A stretch of DNA of 47,839 nucleotides from Deltaproteobacteria bacterium (GTDB lineage: Bacteria > Desulfobacterota > Desulfarculia > Adiutricales > Adiutricaceae): assembly GCA_031263485.1 (NCBI GenBank), contig JAISFS010000241.1:1-47839 (forward strand), written 5' to 3'. The notes below the pieces were generated by a model, which did not search any database, had not been told where the DNA came from, and saw only the letters and a program-made list of their open reading frames with translations. The first letter of the stretch is position 1, and each line of letters starts with the position of its first letter. This document shows positions 1-9,135 of the stretch, in pieces. The translations under genes and the position numbers were made by a program.

Positions 1-1813
1 GGTCAGGTCCTGGACAGGCTGGAGGCGACATATACTCTTCACTCTCATCGCCCATCTTTTTATAATCAAGCTCCGTCGCAGGTTCAGCATCAAAATCGAC
101 TCGCCGGGTCCCGGCCCCGTCGTCCTCGCACCGGTTTCGCTGTCCGATTATCGCGAAGCCGTTTCCAGGTCCGACACAATCTACCCATAGACAACCCGAA
201 CATCGTTGCCTCTCCAGACAAACAGCAACAGATCCTGACGATAGGGATGATTGTCACGATAATTCGGCAGTTCATCCCCAAGTTGAAACAGGCGATGGCA
301 GAGGTTAATTACATGCTAAGAAGTGAGACAGACTCCTTCTGGTCCCACTTCAAGGCAAAATTTAAAATGGTCCGTCCAGGATCAGAACCAGCAGGATGAT
401 GGATTATTTTTAAAGATCTTTGTAGTGTTAAGACGAGACAGGTTGACAGGCAGGGACCAAAGCCCTGACAGGTACCGGAGACTGGGCTGGGACCAAGCCC
501 CAGGCAGGGACCGGAACCCGGGCAGGGACCAAAGCCTGGACTGGGACCGGAACCCAGAGATAAGGACCAAAGCCCGGACAGGGACCGGAACCCGGACAAG
601 AACCAAAGCCTGGGCTGGGACCAAAGCCCAGGCAAGACCCAGAGCTTGGACTGGAACCGGAACCCGGGCAGGGACCGGAAACGACGAATCCCGGGGACCC
701 TTATGCCTGGCGCCAACGAGAGCGGACACGAAACGCGTTAGACGTTTCAGAGCGAGCCCGGCGGATTACAGCCAAACACCTGAGGCCACGGCAAGCCCCA
801 GAAGATGGGAGCGTCCCGGAAACGGCTCAGAGGGCCAACGGAGTACGGCACAAGGACTGCGGGTGGGGGGGCCCTCAGCCAATACGGAAGACGCCCCACG
901 GCCTGCTCGTGGCGTTCAAAACGAACCGCTTGCCGATTGGTCCTCAAATCACCCGTAGAAGGGCAGCCGGCGTTCCCAGAGAAAGTTCGGGACGGGATCC
1001 TCACTCGAGAGACGAGCCAATGGATACCCGGGCCGACCGAATGCGAATCGCACTTCGGTCGAAGGTGAACCGTCCACAAACGAAGGGCGGCCGACTCGGC
1101 CCCTGGAAATTCGACTGCCCGAAAACCCCGGCGCTGATGGAGTGCCCTTGACACGCCGGACGGATTCCGAAAACGTTTCACCGTCGGTAACGCAAGAAAG
1201 CGGTTCGTCACATCGCAAAAACAAAAAGCGCATTTCGGAGCCGGAGACGAAATTATTTTTTCATCGCCCGTACCCTAAAGCCCCCTGGCTTCGATGTTCC
1301 GCCGCGGGTCGACCGAGGCCGGGAGATTGCAGGGAATTGCCTGGGAGGAGGCAGGATACTTGACTTCTTCCGCCGGAAAGCCATCGGACGGCTTCCGCCG
1401 GAAAGTCGCCGATGCCGGGACGGGCGTCGGCCCCGTCCCCGAGCCCTCGGGAAGAGCCCGGAACTTTTGTAGGAGCCCGGGACGCTACGCTCTTGGACGA
1501 CGGCATATTATACCGCGGAAGGAAGCGAAACCCTCCGGATAATCAGGTGAAGGTGACGATCGCCGTATGCCTGGCCAGGACGCCGACACGGACAAAGTCG
1601 GCGCAACTTAATCATATCGTTAGACTTCCTGAGCCGTGTTGCAGACACTTTTCGAATGCCGCAGATCATGCGGGTTTACGCCGCAGCCAAACCCGCCCGT
1701 CACTCCCCGGGGTGATCATCCTGCAACCGGGGCCCCTGCAAAGAGGCTTCGCGTCGCCGACGACGCGCCGACTCGCCCGTCAGTAGACTATCCGCCCGTA
1801 AGGGACTGTGAAT
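1..1813. other. Gene-free region with an 18-bp minisatellite
   Basis: I see no convincing gene here. The open frames are short, overlap on both strands and resemble no family I know. The one clear structure is the 18-bp tandem repeat at 453-688, listed separately. The rest is high-GC sequence without a recognisable promoter, RNA gene or terminator. Confidence 0.6.
453..688. repeat. 18-bp minisatellite, about 12-13 imperfect units
   Basis: Units follow the pattern GGGACCRRARCCYGGRCW. They occur about every 18 bases from 453 to 688, with one 2-base slip near 561. Two unit types (GGGACCAAAGCC... and GGGACCGGAACC...) tend to alternate, giving a 36-bp higher-order period. Because 18 is a multiple of three, all frames through it stay open and give six-residue periodic peptides. 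This explains the overlapping ORFs on both strands, and I do not regard any of them as a gene. Confidence 0.85.
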
Positions 1814-1959
1814 GGCTCTGTTATGAAAGTAGGTCTGAAAGACGGCCAGGAAGGCCGACATGAGCCGACCGGCGGTTCCGGACTTTCAGGCCTTTTGAAC
1901 CGGGCGGTCGCGCCCGGAGGGTTGCTTCGAGGAAACGCGATCGCTGGCCAGCGGGGCGC
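1814..1959 (+). repeat. Left arm of a 145-bp inverted repeat
   Basis: This segment begins GGCTCTGTTATGAAAGTAGG. It matches the reverse complement of 4543-4687 with only a handful of mismatches over about 145 bases. Both copies begin at the outer edge of the interval, so 1814-4687 has the architecture of a mobile element with long terminal inverted repeats. A 30-odd-base fragment of the inner end recurs near 8332-8363. I see no clear target duplication next to either arm. Confidence 0.8.
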
Positions 1960-2162
1960 CTCACTGACGAATTTCGACATCGAAGATTTATCATGCTTAT
2001 CCAGGGGGTTTTTGAGTTTCGATGATTTTGTCAATGTCGATCCCATTTATTGACCGCACTAGGCATCCAATAGCTAATTACTGACGTTGCAGTAGTGCGG
2101 GAGGGGCCCTAGCCCAGCACATGACAACAACTGGGCCCGCAAGACATCAGGGAACACTGACA

Positions 2163-2464
2163 GTATCAGTTCACAGGGAGGAAGACCACTTTCTCGCTGC
2201 AACTGGTCCGTCACCACCCTGCCCTCACCGCAACCCCTTCAAGCTCCCTCGCCTCCTCCCACGTCCTCCCAGCTTCCCCTTCAAGCTCCCTCGCCGCATC
2301 CCCCGTCCTCCCCGCAACCCCTTCAAGCTCCCTCGCCGCATCCTCCGTCCAAGCATCTCTCTTCCAATGAAGGCTCAGAGCGATCTCCTCAATGCTTTTG
2401 AATGATCTCACAAGGCATCCCAAACCATCGCCTTCAGCTACCACGCCTGCCCGTGAACGGATAC
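2163..2464. mobile_element. Possible MITE-like element with 15-bp inverted ends
   Basis: The left end GTATCAGTTCACAGGG and the right end CCCGTGAACGGATAC are inverted copies of each other with two differences. The sequence just inside the left end (GGAAGAC, then CTCGCTGCA) resembles the inside of the 3049-3201 element, and both right halves share TCTCAC and TCCCAA blocks. No target duplication is evident. These could instead be unrelated IS-end remnants. Confidence 0.4.
2231..2356. repeat. 42-bp tandem repeat, 3 copies
   Basis: Copies start at 2231, 2273 and 2315 and share the core CCCCTTCAAGCTCCCTCGCC. The unit is a multiple of three, so one plus-strand frame encodes a 14-residue repeat (FKLPRR..PRPP). 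I see no other support for translation. Confidence 0.8.
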
Positions 2465-3048
2465 CAATGACATCTCTCGAAGTGTCTTGAGATCTTCCAG
2501 GGAGCCGAATCCGTGCCCGCCAAGTTCGCAGAAGACATCGACCGTCAGCGACCGGAACTTTGAAGGATGTTGTTTCAGGTATCCGCCAGTCTCTCGTTCA
2601 AACTCTGAACAAGCGGCTGAGCCTTCATGAGACAACTACATGTCACAAGCTATCTTGAGAGCGTTCTTGGAACTTTGCCTTCATGAGTGAAGCTTTGGAA
2701 GACAACGTGCATCCTGCAGAACACGCAGATACATTCGTCTGGGTGGAGAGGCATCCTTCACCCTTCAGGCAAGATTCGTTTCAAAAAACAAATAGTCTTC
2801 GGCCTCTCCGATGCTTCAGCGTATGAACACGTTCACGGTGGTCCAAGGGGGGCAAACCCAGTCATGAACATCACAGACAAGACGGAGCATGGAGAGGCAG
2901 AGTCATCGGCCCCTTCATCAGAGAGCTTGTTCTCAGTACCCGCTCGTTGTCAGACGGTCAATTGCGTTGAGAAGGGAAGTGTTCCAAGGGTAACTCCAGC
3001 GTCTGATTGAAGTCTCCAGCGGGGAAGGGACGACAACGGCGGCGCAGC

Positions 3049-3201
3049 GCATCCGTTCACAGGGAAAGACAGGACTGACTCGCCGCAGCACCCTGACAGC
3101 TCTCTCCCCGGCTGGAAGATCCGTCCGGCTCATCTCACGCTTCCCAATGCCAGGCAAGTTTTCCCGAATAACATCGGCCTGATCTTGCCGTGAACGGATA
3201 C
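3049..3201. mobile_element. Possible MITE-like element with 15-bp inverted ends
   Basis: It is bounded by GCATCCGTTCACAGGG on the left and GCCGTGAACGGATAC on the right, the same end motif as 2163-2464. Its interior is partly similar to that element. It lies directly downstream of the ISL3 transposase stop, so its right end could alternatively be the left end of that insertion sequence. Confidence 0.4.
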
Positions 3202-3212
3202 GGAGCAGGCGC

Positions 3213-4449
3213 CTATCCGGCAGCCAGCAGTCTGACAGGGTTGAACTCCTTGATCGCCAGGATCAGGCGCATGAAGTTTCCCATATTTCTGAATCCGTAC
3301 GACCTACGGATCATCGCCTTGATCTTGGTGTTGGTGTTGAGCCCCTCCAGGCAAGCGGTCGTGATGGGGCGCCTGAAGTAGTTCAGTATGCCCTCGGAGA
3401 ACCTCGTGAGGGTTCTCGCCATCATCATCATCAGCTCTCCAACCATGCTGGAGTTTGCCTGGGCAATCCAATCATCGAGGCAGGCCTTGCCCTCCGCGAG
3501 GCTGTCCTGTTGCCATACCAGCTTCTGTGACTCCTTCAGTATGTATCCCTTCGTCAGAGGCGTGTTCAGCTTCATCATCCTGTCCGGCATCTCGGACTCA
3601 TGACGGAGACTGTTCAGGTTCTCCGGATTCTTCGGAATCAGCCACTTGCCGAACTTGATGGCCTCCTTCTGCTCGGGGGTGGCGTTGGGGTAGACGCGCC
3701 TCCTCAGCTGGTCGAGCCTGTCGTTCATGAGCTTGATCACGTGGAAGTGATCGAAGACCATGACGGCCTGAGGGATGTTGTCTCGCACGGCCTTCTGGAA
3801 TGCTGCCCCCATGTCGATGGCAACGGCCCCGATCTTCTTCTTCCGGTTCCCGAGGAGCTTCCAGAACGGCACCAGCGCTTCCTCGCCCTTGCCCTGGCCT
3901 ACGAATACAGGGGGCACCGGAATCAAGGTCAACTACGACCGTGATGAACTTCCTCGTTTTCCCGATGTAGGTCTCATCGATGCCAATCTTTTTGATCCCT
4001 TTGAGACTTGACTTTGAATATTTTTTGGTGATGTAACTTTGAAGAATGTCGTTCACCGTATGCCAGCAAACCCTCAGCCTCTTCGCCGCGCTTTCGGTGG
4101 GCATGCACATCACAAGCTTGACAGCCACCTCCGCGAAACCCTTCGTGTACCTTTTCTTCGGCTCGGCGAACCCCAGATCGATCTGCCTGAGAACTACGCA
4201 CTTCCTGCATTTGACTCTCGGTACTTTGACGTTGAAGAAGACATGCTTCTTCGTTTCAACAGGTATCCCCTGAAGGTTTCTGGTCGCGGTGCCGCGGGAC
4301 TCAACATCAGTCGAGCCGCTGCAGGAGCACCGGAGCATTCCTGGCTGAGGAGCGAGAGAGTATTGGACTTCCCTTTTGATGTAGCGAACCGCCCCTACTT
4401 GAGTGAGGCCAACGATCCCCTGCATATGGCACAGCTCGCTCGAAGACAT
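3213..4449 (-). pseudogene. ISL3-family transposase, frameshifted
   Basis: This is a DDE transposase of the ISL3 family, split over two frames. The 5' part starts at an ATG (4449) preceded by AGGGG and begins MSSSELCHMQGIVGL, a typical ISL3 start. It continues through the N-terminal zinc-finger cysteines, the helix-turn-helix region and the first catalytic Asp (IGIDETYIGKT). The 3' part (about 3932-3213) carries the second Asp (AIDMGAAFQKAV), the catalytic Glu (ACLEGLNTNTK) and the usual YGFRN end. The frames join at a run of five bases at 3910-3914 (G on the plus strand, C in the coding strand). Removing one base gives a continuous GAPVFVGQ. All three catalytic residues survive, so the break looks recent or could be a sequencing error in the homopolymer. 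The gene lies inside the 145-bp inverted repeats. Confidence 0.9.
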
Positions 4450-4542
4450 AACATATCCCCTTTCAAGAAAAATATGCCGTCCGGGATATGTCGCATGTTC
4501 CATGCCAAACTTGGTGAGGCAGCCCCTTCGGCGTGCTCCCCG

Positions 4543-4687
4543 GCCCCGCTGGCCCGGCGATCGCGTTTCCTCGAAGCAACCCTCCGAGCGCGACCGCCCG
4601 GTTCAAAAGTCCTGAAAGCCCGGAACCGCCGGTCGGCCCATGTCGGCCTTCCTGGCCGTCTTTCAGACCTACTTTCATAACAGAACC
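4543..4687 (-). repeat. Right arm of a 145-bp inverted repeat
   Basis: Read on the minus strand it begins GGTTCTGTTATGAAAGTAGG and matches 1814-1959 almost base for base. It ends five bases before the start codon of the AbiEii-like gene at 4693, so whatever inserted here set the 5' boundary of that gene. The outer end resembles IS6-type termini (GGTTCTGTT...), but no IS6 transposase is present. Confidence 0.8.
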
Positions 4688-4692
4688 TAATT

Positions 4693-5472
4693 ATGTCCAA
4701 ATCCACAAAGCCTGATCCCGAATTGGACGATGTCCTGTCGGCGGCCTGCAGGCTGCAGGCCATACTGCCAGGAACCGGGGTGGTCGGAGGCACGGCCGCG
4801 CCGATCCATGCCAGACACCCCGTATCGTTCGATGCTGACCATGTCCTGCCTGATCTGCGCCAGAACTTCCGGGAAATACTCGACCGGCTTGAATCGGTGG
4901 CCGGCTGGCACACAAACCGGACGGGAGAGCCGGTCATAATCCTCGGCAGCCTGGACGGGATCGAGACCGGCGTGAGGCAACTGATCATGACCGAGCCTCT
5001 CGAGACGATCGACTTGGACGTCCGTGGATCGACACTAACCGTGCCTACGCTGGCGAAGATACTGAGGGTCAAGGCGGTTGTCGTCCTGAAGCGGAATGCG
5101 ACAAGGGACTATCTGGATTTCGCAGCCCTTGCCGAGCGCCTGGGTACGGAACAGTCGGCGGACGCTCTGGAAAGCTTCGATCGGCTCAATCCCCAGAAAA
5201 GCGGGGAATCCGCCCTACAGCAGCTTCTGGTCCAGCTCTCCGACCCGTTGCAGTTTGTTCTGGAAAAGACCGAACTCGTATTATACAAAAACCCGTCATC
5301 CAGACGGCAGGATTGGGGAAACCAGACGGCAGGATTGGGGAAACCAGATGGCAGGATTGGGGAAACGTGGTTGAATCCCTTAAAATTTCATCGGTCTCCG
5401 TTTTCGATATCGTATGCGACAGGCATATGGAGCATCCGTCCATGTTGGCCGGATAACGGGATCGCCCCATGA
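4693..5472 (+). CDS. AbiEii/DUF1814-like nucleotidyltransferase, altered C-terminus
   Basis: This is a nucleotidyltransferase of the AbiEii/AbiGii type (toxin half of type IV toxin-antitoxin systems in the characterised members). Visible features in order are the GGT motif (residues 32-34), a DxD pair in FDADHV (D47, D49), IDLDVRG near 106-112, and the conserved Lys/RDYLD block (residues 127-142). After about residue 203 the frame runs through three 22-bp tandem repeats. Since 22 is not a multiple of three, the last 55 or so residues are read in changing phases and are probably not native. No AbiEi-type antitoxin gene is adjacent. Directly upstream lies an inverted-repeat arm ending at 4687, so the partner may have been lost to the insertion. 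The start at 4693 has no obvious ribosome binding site. The catalytic part looks intact; activity is uncertain. Confidence 0.72.
   Translation: MSKSTKPDPELDDVLSAACRLQAILPGTGVVGGTAAPIHARHPVSFDADHVLPDLRQNFREILDRLESVAGWHTNRTGEPVIILGSLDGIETGVRQLIMTEPLETIDLDVRGSTLTVPTLAKILRVKAVVVLKRNATRDYLDFAALAERLGTEQSADALESFDRLNPQKSGESALQQLLVQLSDPLQFVLEKTELVLYKNPSSRRQDWGNQTAGLGKPDGRIGETWLNPLKFHRSPFSISYATGIWSIRPCWPDNGIAP
5303..5368. repeat. 22-bp tandem repeat, 3 copies
   Basis: Three consecutive copies of GAYGGCAGGATTGGGGAAAC plus two bases start at 5303, 5325 and 5347. They differ at one internal position and at the end of the last copy. They lie inside the 3' part of the AbiEii-like frame. Each copy shifts the reading phase, so loss or gain of one copy would change the C-terminus. 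Confidence 0.9.
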
Positions 5473-5848
5473 CGGAAAGCGGTCGCCTGCCAGGCCGAGA
5501 TCCTCGTCCCGACCGGAGGGCCAGGGCGAAAACATGAATCGGACCGCGCAACTGACATGCACGTTCGGGCGGTGAAGCGAACGTATCCGCTTGAGGGATC
5601 TCGCCGAACCGTCGGACGGCGGGTTCCGGAGCGCCTGCAGGCGATCGCATCCTCTCTCCGCAGGCCGGTCCCGACACGCTTGACATCCGCGCAGCGCCCG
5701 CTTAAAATGACAGTTCATCTGAGACGTTGCACCTACCGGCCTTCCCGGCCAGGGCCGTAAGTTGCCTGCGGGCCAGTTCGGGCCGTTACGCAGGCGGGAG
5801 GGCCACCACCACATGGCATGCCACACAAACATGCATGAGGAGAACACC
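5473..5848. other. Intergenic region with promoter for the GyrI-like gene
   Basis: No gene is seen. The stretch contains the sigma-70 promoter at 5680-5708 and a leader of roughly 130 bases before the GyrI-like start codon. Confidence 0.6.
5680..5708 (+). promoter_or_regulatory. Sigma-70 promoter upstream of the GyrI-like gene
   Basis: There is a perfect -35 TTGACA (5680-5685), a 17-base spacer and a -10 TAAAAT (5703-5708). Transcription would start near 5715. It is the best match to the consensus that I found in the window, and it faces the GyrI-like gene. Confidence 0.65.
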
Positions 5849-6328
5849 ATGAGCGACGAGACGAGCGGCTACGAGATGGCCGTGAAGAAGCTCCCCGAAC
5901 TGAAGGCCTTGACCGTCAGGATGCTGACTACCCTTGAGAACGTCAACAGGGACATATTTGCCAAGTTCGTGATCCTCTACGATCACATTACGGCCAGGGG
6001 GGGCAACGCGGATGACTTCTTCACCCTGAACCACGACGTGATCTTCAATCCCGAAAGCATGGACGTGGAGGTCTGCATCTCGGTCGACGAGCCCGTGGAG
6101 GACGGCGCCGATGTGTCGATGAGGACGGTCCTCGGAGGATCGTTCGCCTACGTCATCCACAAGGGGCCCTACTCGGGCATAAGTGATGCCATCGCGGCGC
6201 TCAGCGCAAAGATGGAGGAGCGCGGGCTTGTCCCCTGCGGACCCATGCGTGAGCGCTACATGAACGATCCCGACGAGGTTGCCCCGGAGGAGCTCCTGAC
6301 CGAGGTGATGTTCCCCGTGGAAAGCTAG
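5849..6328 (+). CDS. GyrI-like small-molecule-binding (AraC effector-binding) protein
   Basis: This 159-residue protein has the GyrI-like/SOUL-type effector-binding fold. It starts EMAVKKLPELKALTVR, has the FVILYDHI and DVEVCISVDEPV strands, then a GSFAYVIHKGPYSGISDA segment, which is the hallmark of the family, and ends in LLTEVMFPVE. Such proteins are stand-alone ligand binders or the sensor halves of transcription regulators; some protect gyrase, and others hydrolyse cyclopropanes. No DNA-binding domain is fused. I chose the ATG at 5849 because AGGAG lies seven bases upstream (5838-5842); the frame is open further upstream, but the extra residues look non-coding. A good promoter lies at 5680-5708. 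The ligand cannot be told from sequence. Confidence 0.85.
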   Translation: MSDETSGYEMAVKKLPELKALTVRMLTTLENVNRDIFAKFVILYDHITARGGNADDFFTLNHDVIFNPESMDVEVCISVDEPVEDGADVSMRTVLGGSFAYVIHKGPYSGISDAIAALSAKMEERGLVPCGPMRERYMNDPDEVAPEELLTEVMFPVES

Positions 6329-7128
6329 CTCACGGAACCCGGCTTCCTCGGAAGATGCGGGCCGCCGGGGACGCTCCCTCAGGCCGCGCCGCTGCCCTCT
6401 CCCTGCCCGCGCGGGGCCCGCTTCGCCAGGCGGGCCACCGATCCCGTTAAGGACCCCGGCACGCGGGGCCGGCCCGCATCGGCCCGGCGAGGGGGGAGGA
6501 CGGGTTCGTGTTCCCCGGACGCCAGGCGGTCGTCGCGGAGCGGGGGACTGGCTGCGCGGGGGTCTCCTCGAGGCGGCGCGGAAACCCTGCTGGACATGGC
6601 GTGATTTAACGGTCGAGGCTGCCGTGAAATGTCATCGGCCTGTTCCCTCTCCCGACCGGAAAAGGAGGGGCCGGGAACAAGGAACTGCCGGTCACCGTCC
6701 GTGCCGTACGGCTCAGGGCGGGAACGGCCCGGAATCCCGCCTCGCGAGTTCCGACGGAGTGGAAAAAACCGAAACGCTCCTCGTCCCGCTCGGCATTCGA
6801 GGCAACCTCCCCGCTCAAGGACGACTCAGCCGCCCTGCCCCGCAATGCTCCTTTCGCGCGGCTCGCGCAAGCAGGCTCGCGTGCAGTTTTTCAAACCGCG
6901 TTTCTGAGGTACTTCAAGAAATCCCCCGCGCCTTCATCCCGGAAATGCCTTTCGGGCCTGTTCGGAGGCGCTTGGCCCGCGCCACGGACGACATGCCGCT
7001 CGCCGGTCCGTCGGGTCCTGGTTTTTCCCGAGTGTGCCGGGCGCGGAGCGGACATCCGGTCATCCATGCCCCGAAGTGTCGCCCGGAGGGGGGGAGACGA
7101 AACTCGCGGGATGCCATCCACGGAGAAG

Positions 7129-7200
7129 ACATCTTCCGGAGCTTCAGAGGCAAGGCATCTTCTGGAGCTTCAGGGGCAAGCCATCTTCAGGATCTTCTGG
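7129..7200. repeat. 26-bp tandem repeat, about 2.8 copies
   Basis: Units begin at 7129, 7155 and 7181 and follow CATCTTCYGGAGCTTCAGRG plus GCAAG. The third copy is partial and degenerate. Confidence 0.7.
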
Positions 7201-8879
7201 GGGCTGGTTCGCTCGGGACCGTCCGGCCCCTCCCGATGGACCTGTTTGCGGCGGCGTCCGCATAACCGGCTGTCGGGGCCCAGTCGGCTTCCGCCATCTT
7301 CCGCCTCCGGAGGGCGAGAGCGGGAAAGTCGGCCAGAAGGCTCGCTGGCCGAGAAGGTCATGGGGCCCGTTCCGCAGGCTCCGGCCCCATTCATCAATGA
7401 ATTCCCTGAGCTTGGAACGAATTTTGCTTAGAAATCAGCATCGGGAGCGCCGTGGGGCAGTCGCCGCAGGGGGGACTCGGCGGATGACGGGGCATGCGGC
7501 GAGTTCCTGGCCGACGAGGCTGGCTCCACCTGCCGGGTCACCCTAGCCAGGAGGGCCACCCTGAGAATGATCGACGGCTCGGGAGCCGCGAGCCGACAAT
7601 CCAAGACGCGCTTCCGGGCATCGTCCCCGCCTCAGCCGGTCGGAGAGGCGGAACGACCGCTATCCAGTTCTCCGGCCGCGGTTCCGGGAATCTGGCACCA
7701 TGCGCGTCCTCCCGCGCGGCTTATATTGGCAAGGGACGCCGGGGGTTCCGAATACGTGACCCTCTGCCGACGAGTCGGCCCCGACTCGTCCGGACCCCCT
7801 GGGGACGCGGGACTCGCTCCACGCGCTGGCCGGCGGCGCCGATCCGGTCCTTCCGTGCCGGGAGCGCCCGCCTTTCGGTCCTGCGAATTTCTGCCGCAGG
7901 CGGACGGCGGAGGAGCTGAAGCGCGAGCCGGGCGTGCCGGTCCCGGAGCCAGTCGGGACGCGGGGGCAGTTCCGAGCCGGGCATCTCGCAGGAGTATCCC
8001 GGGAGCCGGTCCGGGGTGATATCGGGAAGCCGCGTCTGCCTCGCGATCGTTGCATGTCAGGGGCCCGCTTCCCGGTCTCGTGATGGCCGTTTGTCGCCAG
8101 AGAGCATCCGGCGGCCCGGCCCGTCCCCAGGAGAGCGAGGGCGCTCTTTTCCCGCCTTCCGCAGGCGGGTGCCGAATGCCGCAGCGACTTCTCCTGAATC
8201 TCGGGAAAGGCCGTTTCCCCCATCCTCACCTGTTCCGGCAACGGGATTCTCGAGACTCTGGCCACTGAGCCGCGGAACGCCGGTACCTCGGCCGGCAGTC
8301 ACGCCGGACACCGCATCCATTCTGGAACTCTGGCCCGGCGATCGCGTCTCCTCGAAGAGCCCTGTGGCTGATGAGAGCGCTTCGAGCCGCATCACTCGGC
8401 AGGACGAATCGCTCATGACGCTGGACATCCCGTTTCGGTGCCTGAGCGCCGGAAGCCCGGAGGCCAGTCATGAAAACGTAGCGGTTCCCCTGGACATGAA
8501 AGGGCATGCGGCCTGCGTCCGATGAGGCGATGGGGGTGAGGCCGACAATATCGGCCAGCAGGCGAGACCGCCAAGCATCCGGAAGCCATCAGGAAGCCGC
8601 CGGTCGCCAGAAAGCCGACGCGAAGGAGCCCTTCGCCCGAAAGGGCAGAAAAGCCGCCGGAGGGACCCAAACGTCACCGGCGTGACGTCCGCCGCCGGGA
8701 CAACGGCGGATAAGGCTCCGAAATAGCCAACGACGTCCGGGACGGCCGCCGGGACGCGGAAGTTCATCTGGAAAATTTATGGGACGCGCGGAACCCTTTC
8801 GCCTTTGGACATGACCGGAAGCGGGCGAGGTGCCTATTCGCGGGTCGCGGTATCCGATTCGGTTCAGGTTCGTGATTCG

Positions 8880-8925
8880 AAAAAAAAAACGCCTGCCCGC
8901 TCCGGAAAACCCAGGCCGGAGCGGG
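8880..8925 (-). terminator. Rho-independent terminator, minus strand
   Basis: The ten-base stem CCCGCTCCGG/CCGGAGCGGG (8896-8905 with 8916-8925) has a ten-base loop. On the minus strand it is followed by a short linker and ten T (8880-8889). It lies about 210 bases downstream of the transposase-like gene at 9136-10413 and would end its transcript. Confidence 0.75.
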
Positions 8926-8977
8926 AGGTGGCTAACGCGAGCGCGACAAGGGCCGCAACGGGCAGTCAGGCGCAAGC

Positions 8978-9001
8978 CGATGCCGATGCCGATGCCGATG
9001 C
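8978..9001. repeat. GCCGAT hexanucleotide microsatellite
   Basis: Four tandem GCCGAT-type units lie in gene-free DNA. Confidence 0.7.
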
Positions 9002-9135
9002 CAGGCAAGGACAGGCGAACAACGGTCGGCGAGCGCTTCGCGACGACGACCGGAAAGGCGCGCGCCGCGCGGACACAAGCGGCGCAATCGGAACACAGGT
9101 ACCCCGGGCGCCGGAGTGTCCTGTCAGGACGCGGC

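Larger units (their letters stand above)
1960..3212. other. Gene-poor interior of the inverted-repeat segment
   Basis: No gene is recognised. The stretch holds a 42-bp tandem repeat (2231-2356) and two short elements bounded by a GTATCMGTTCAC-type motif (2163-2464 and 3049-3201). A 65-codon minus-strand frame at 2438-2635 has a fairly protein-like composition, but it has no ribosome binding site that I can see and matches no family I recognise, so I do not call it. Confidence 0.5.
6329..9135. other. 2.8-kb gene-free region
   Basis: No gene is supported. High GC keeps many frames open on both strands, but none has a recognisable domain. It holds a 26-bp tandem repeat (7129-7200), a partial copy of the 145-bp repeat near 8332-8363, a short GCCGAT microsatellite (8978-9001), and a minus-strand terminator (8880-8925) serving the gene to the right. 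Confidence 0.6.

Noticed and set aside
323-958. 211-codon frame across the 18-bp minisatellite
   Set aside because: The open frame is a by-product of a repeat unit divisible by three; both strands are open and the flanks carry no domain.
3905-3920. Programmed frameshifting in the ISL3 transposase
   Set aside because: ISL3 transposases are normally single-frame, and a simple one-base homopolymer change explains the break.
1814-4687. IS6-family element, from the GGTTCTGTT-like outer ends
   Set aside because: Only the first bases match, the arms are far longer than IS6 ends, and no IS6 transposase is present.
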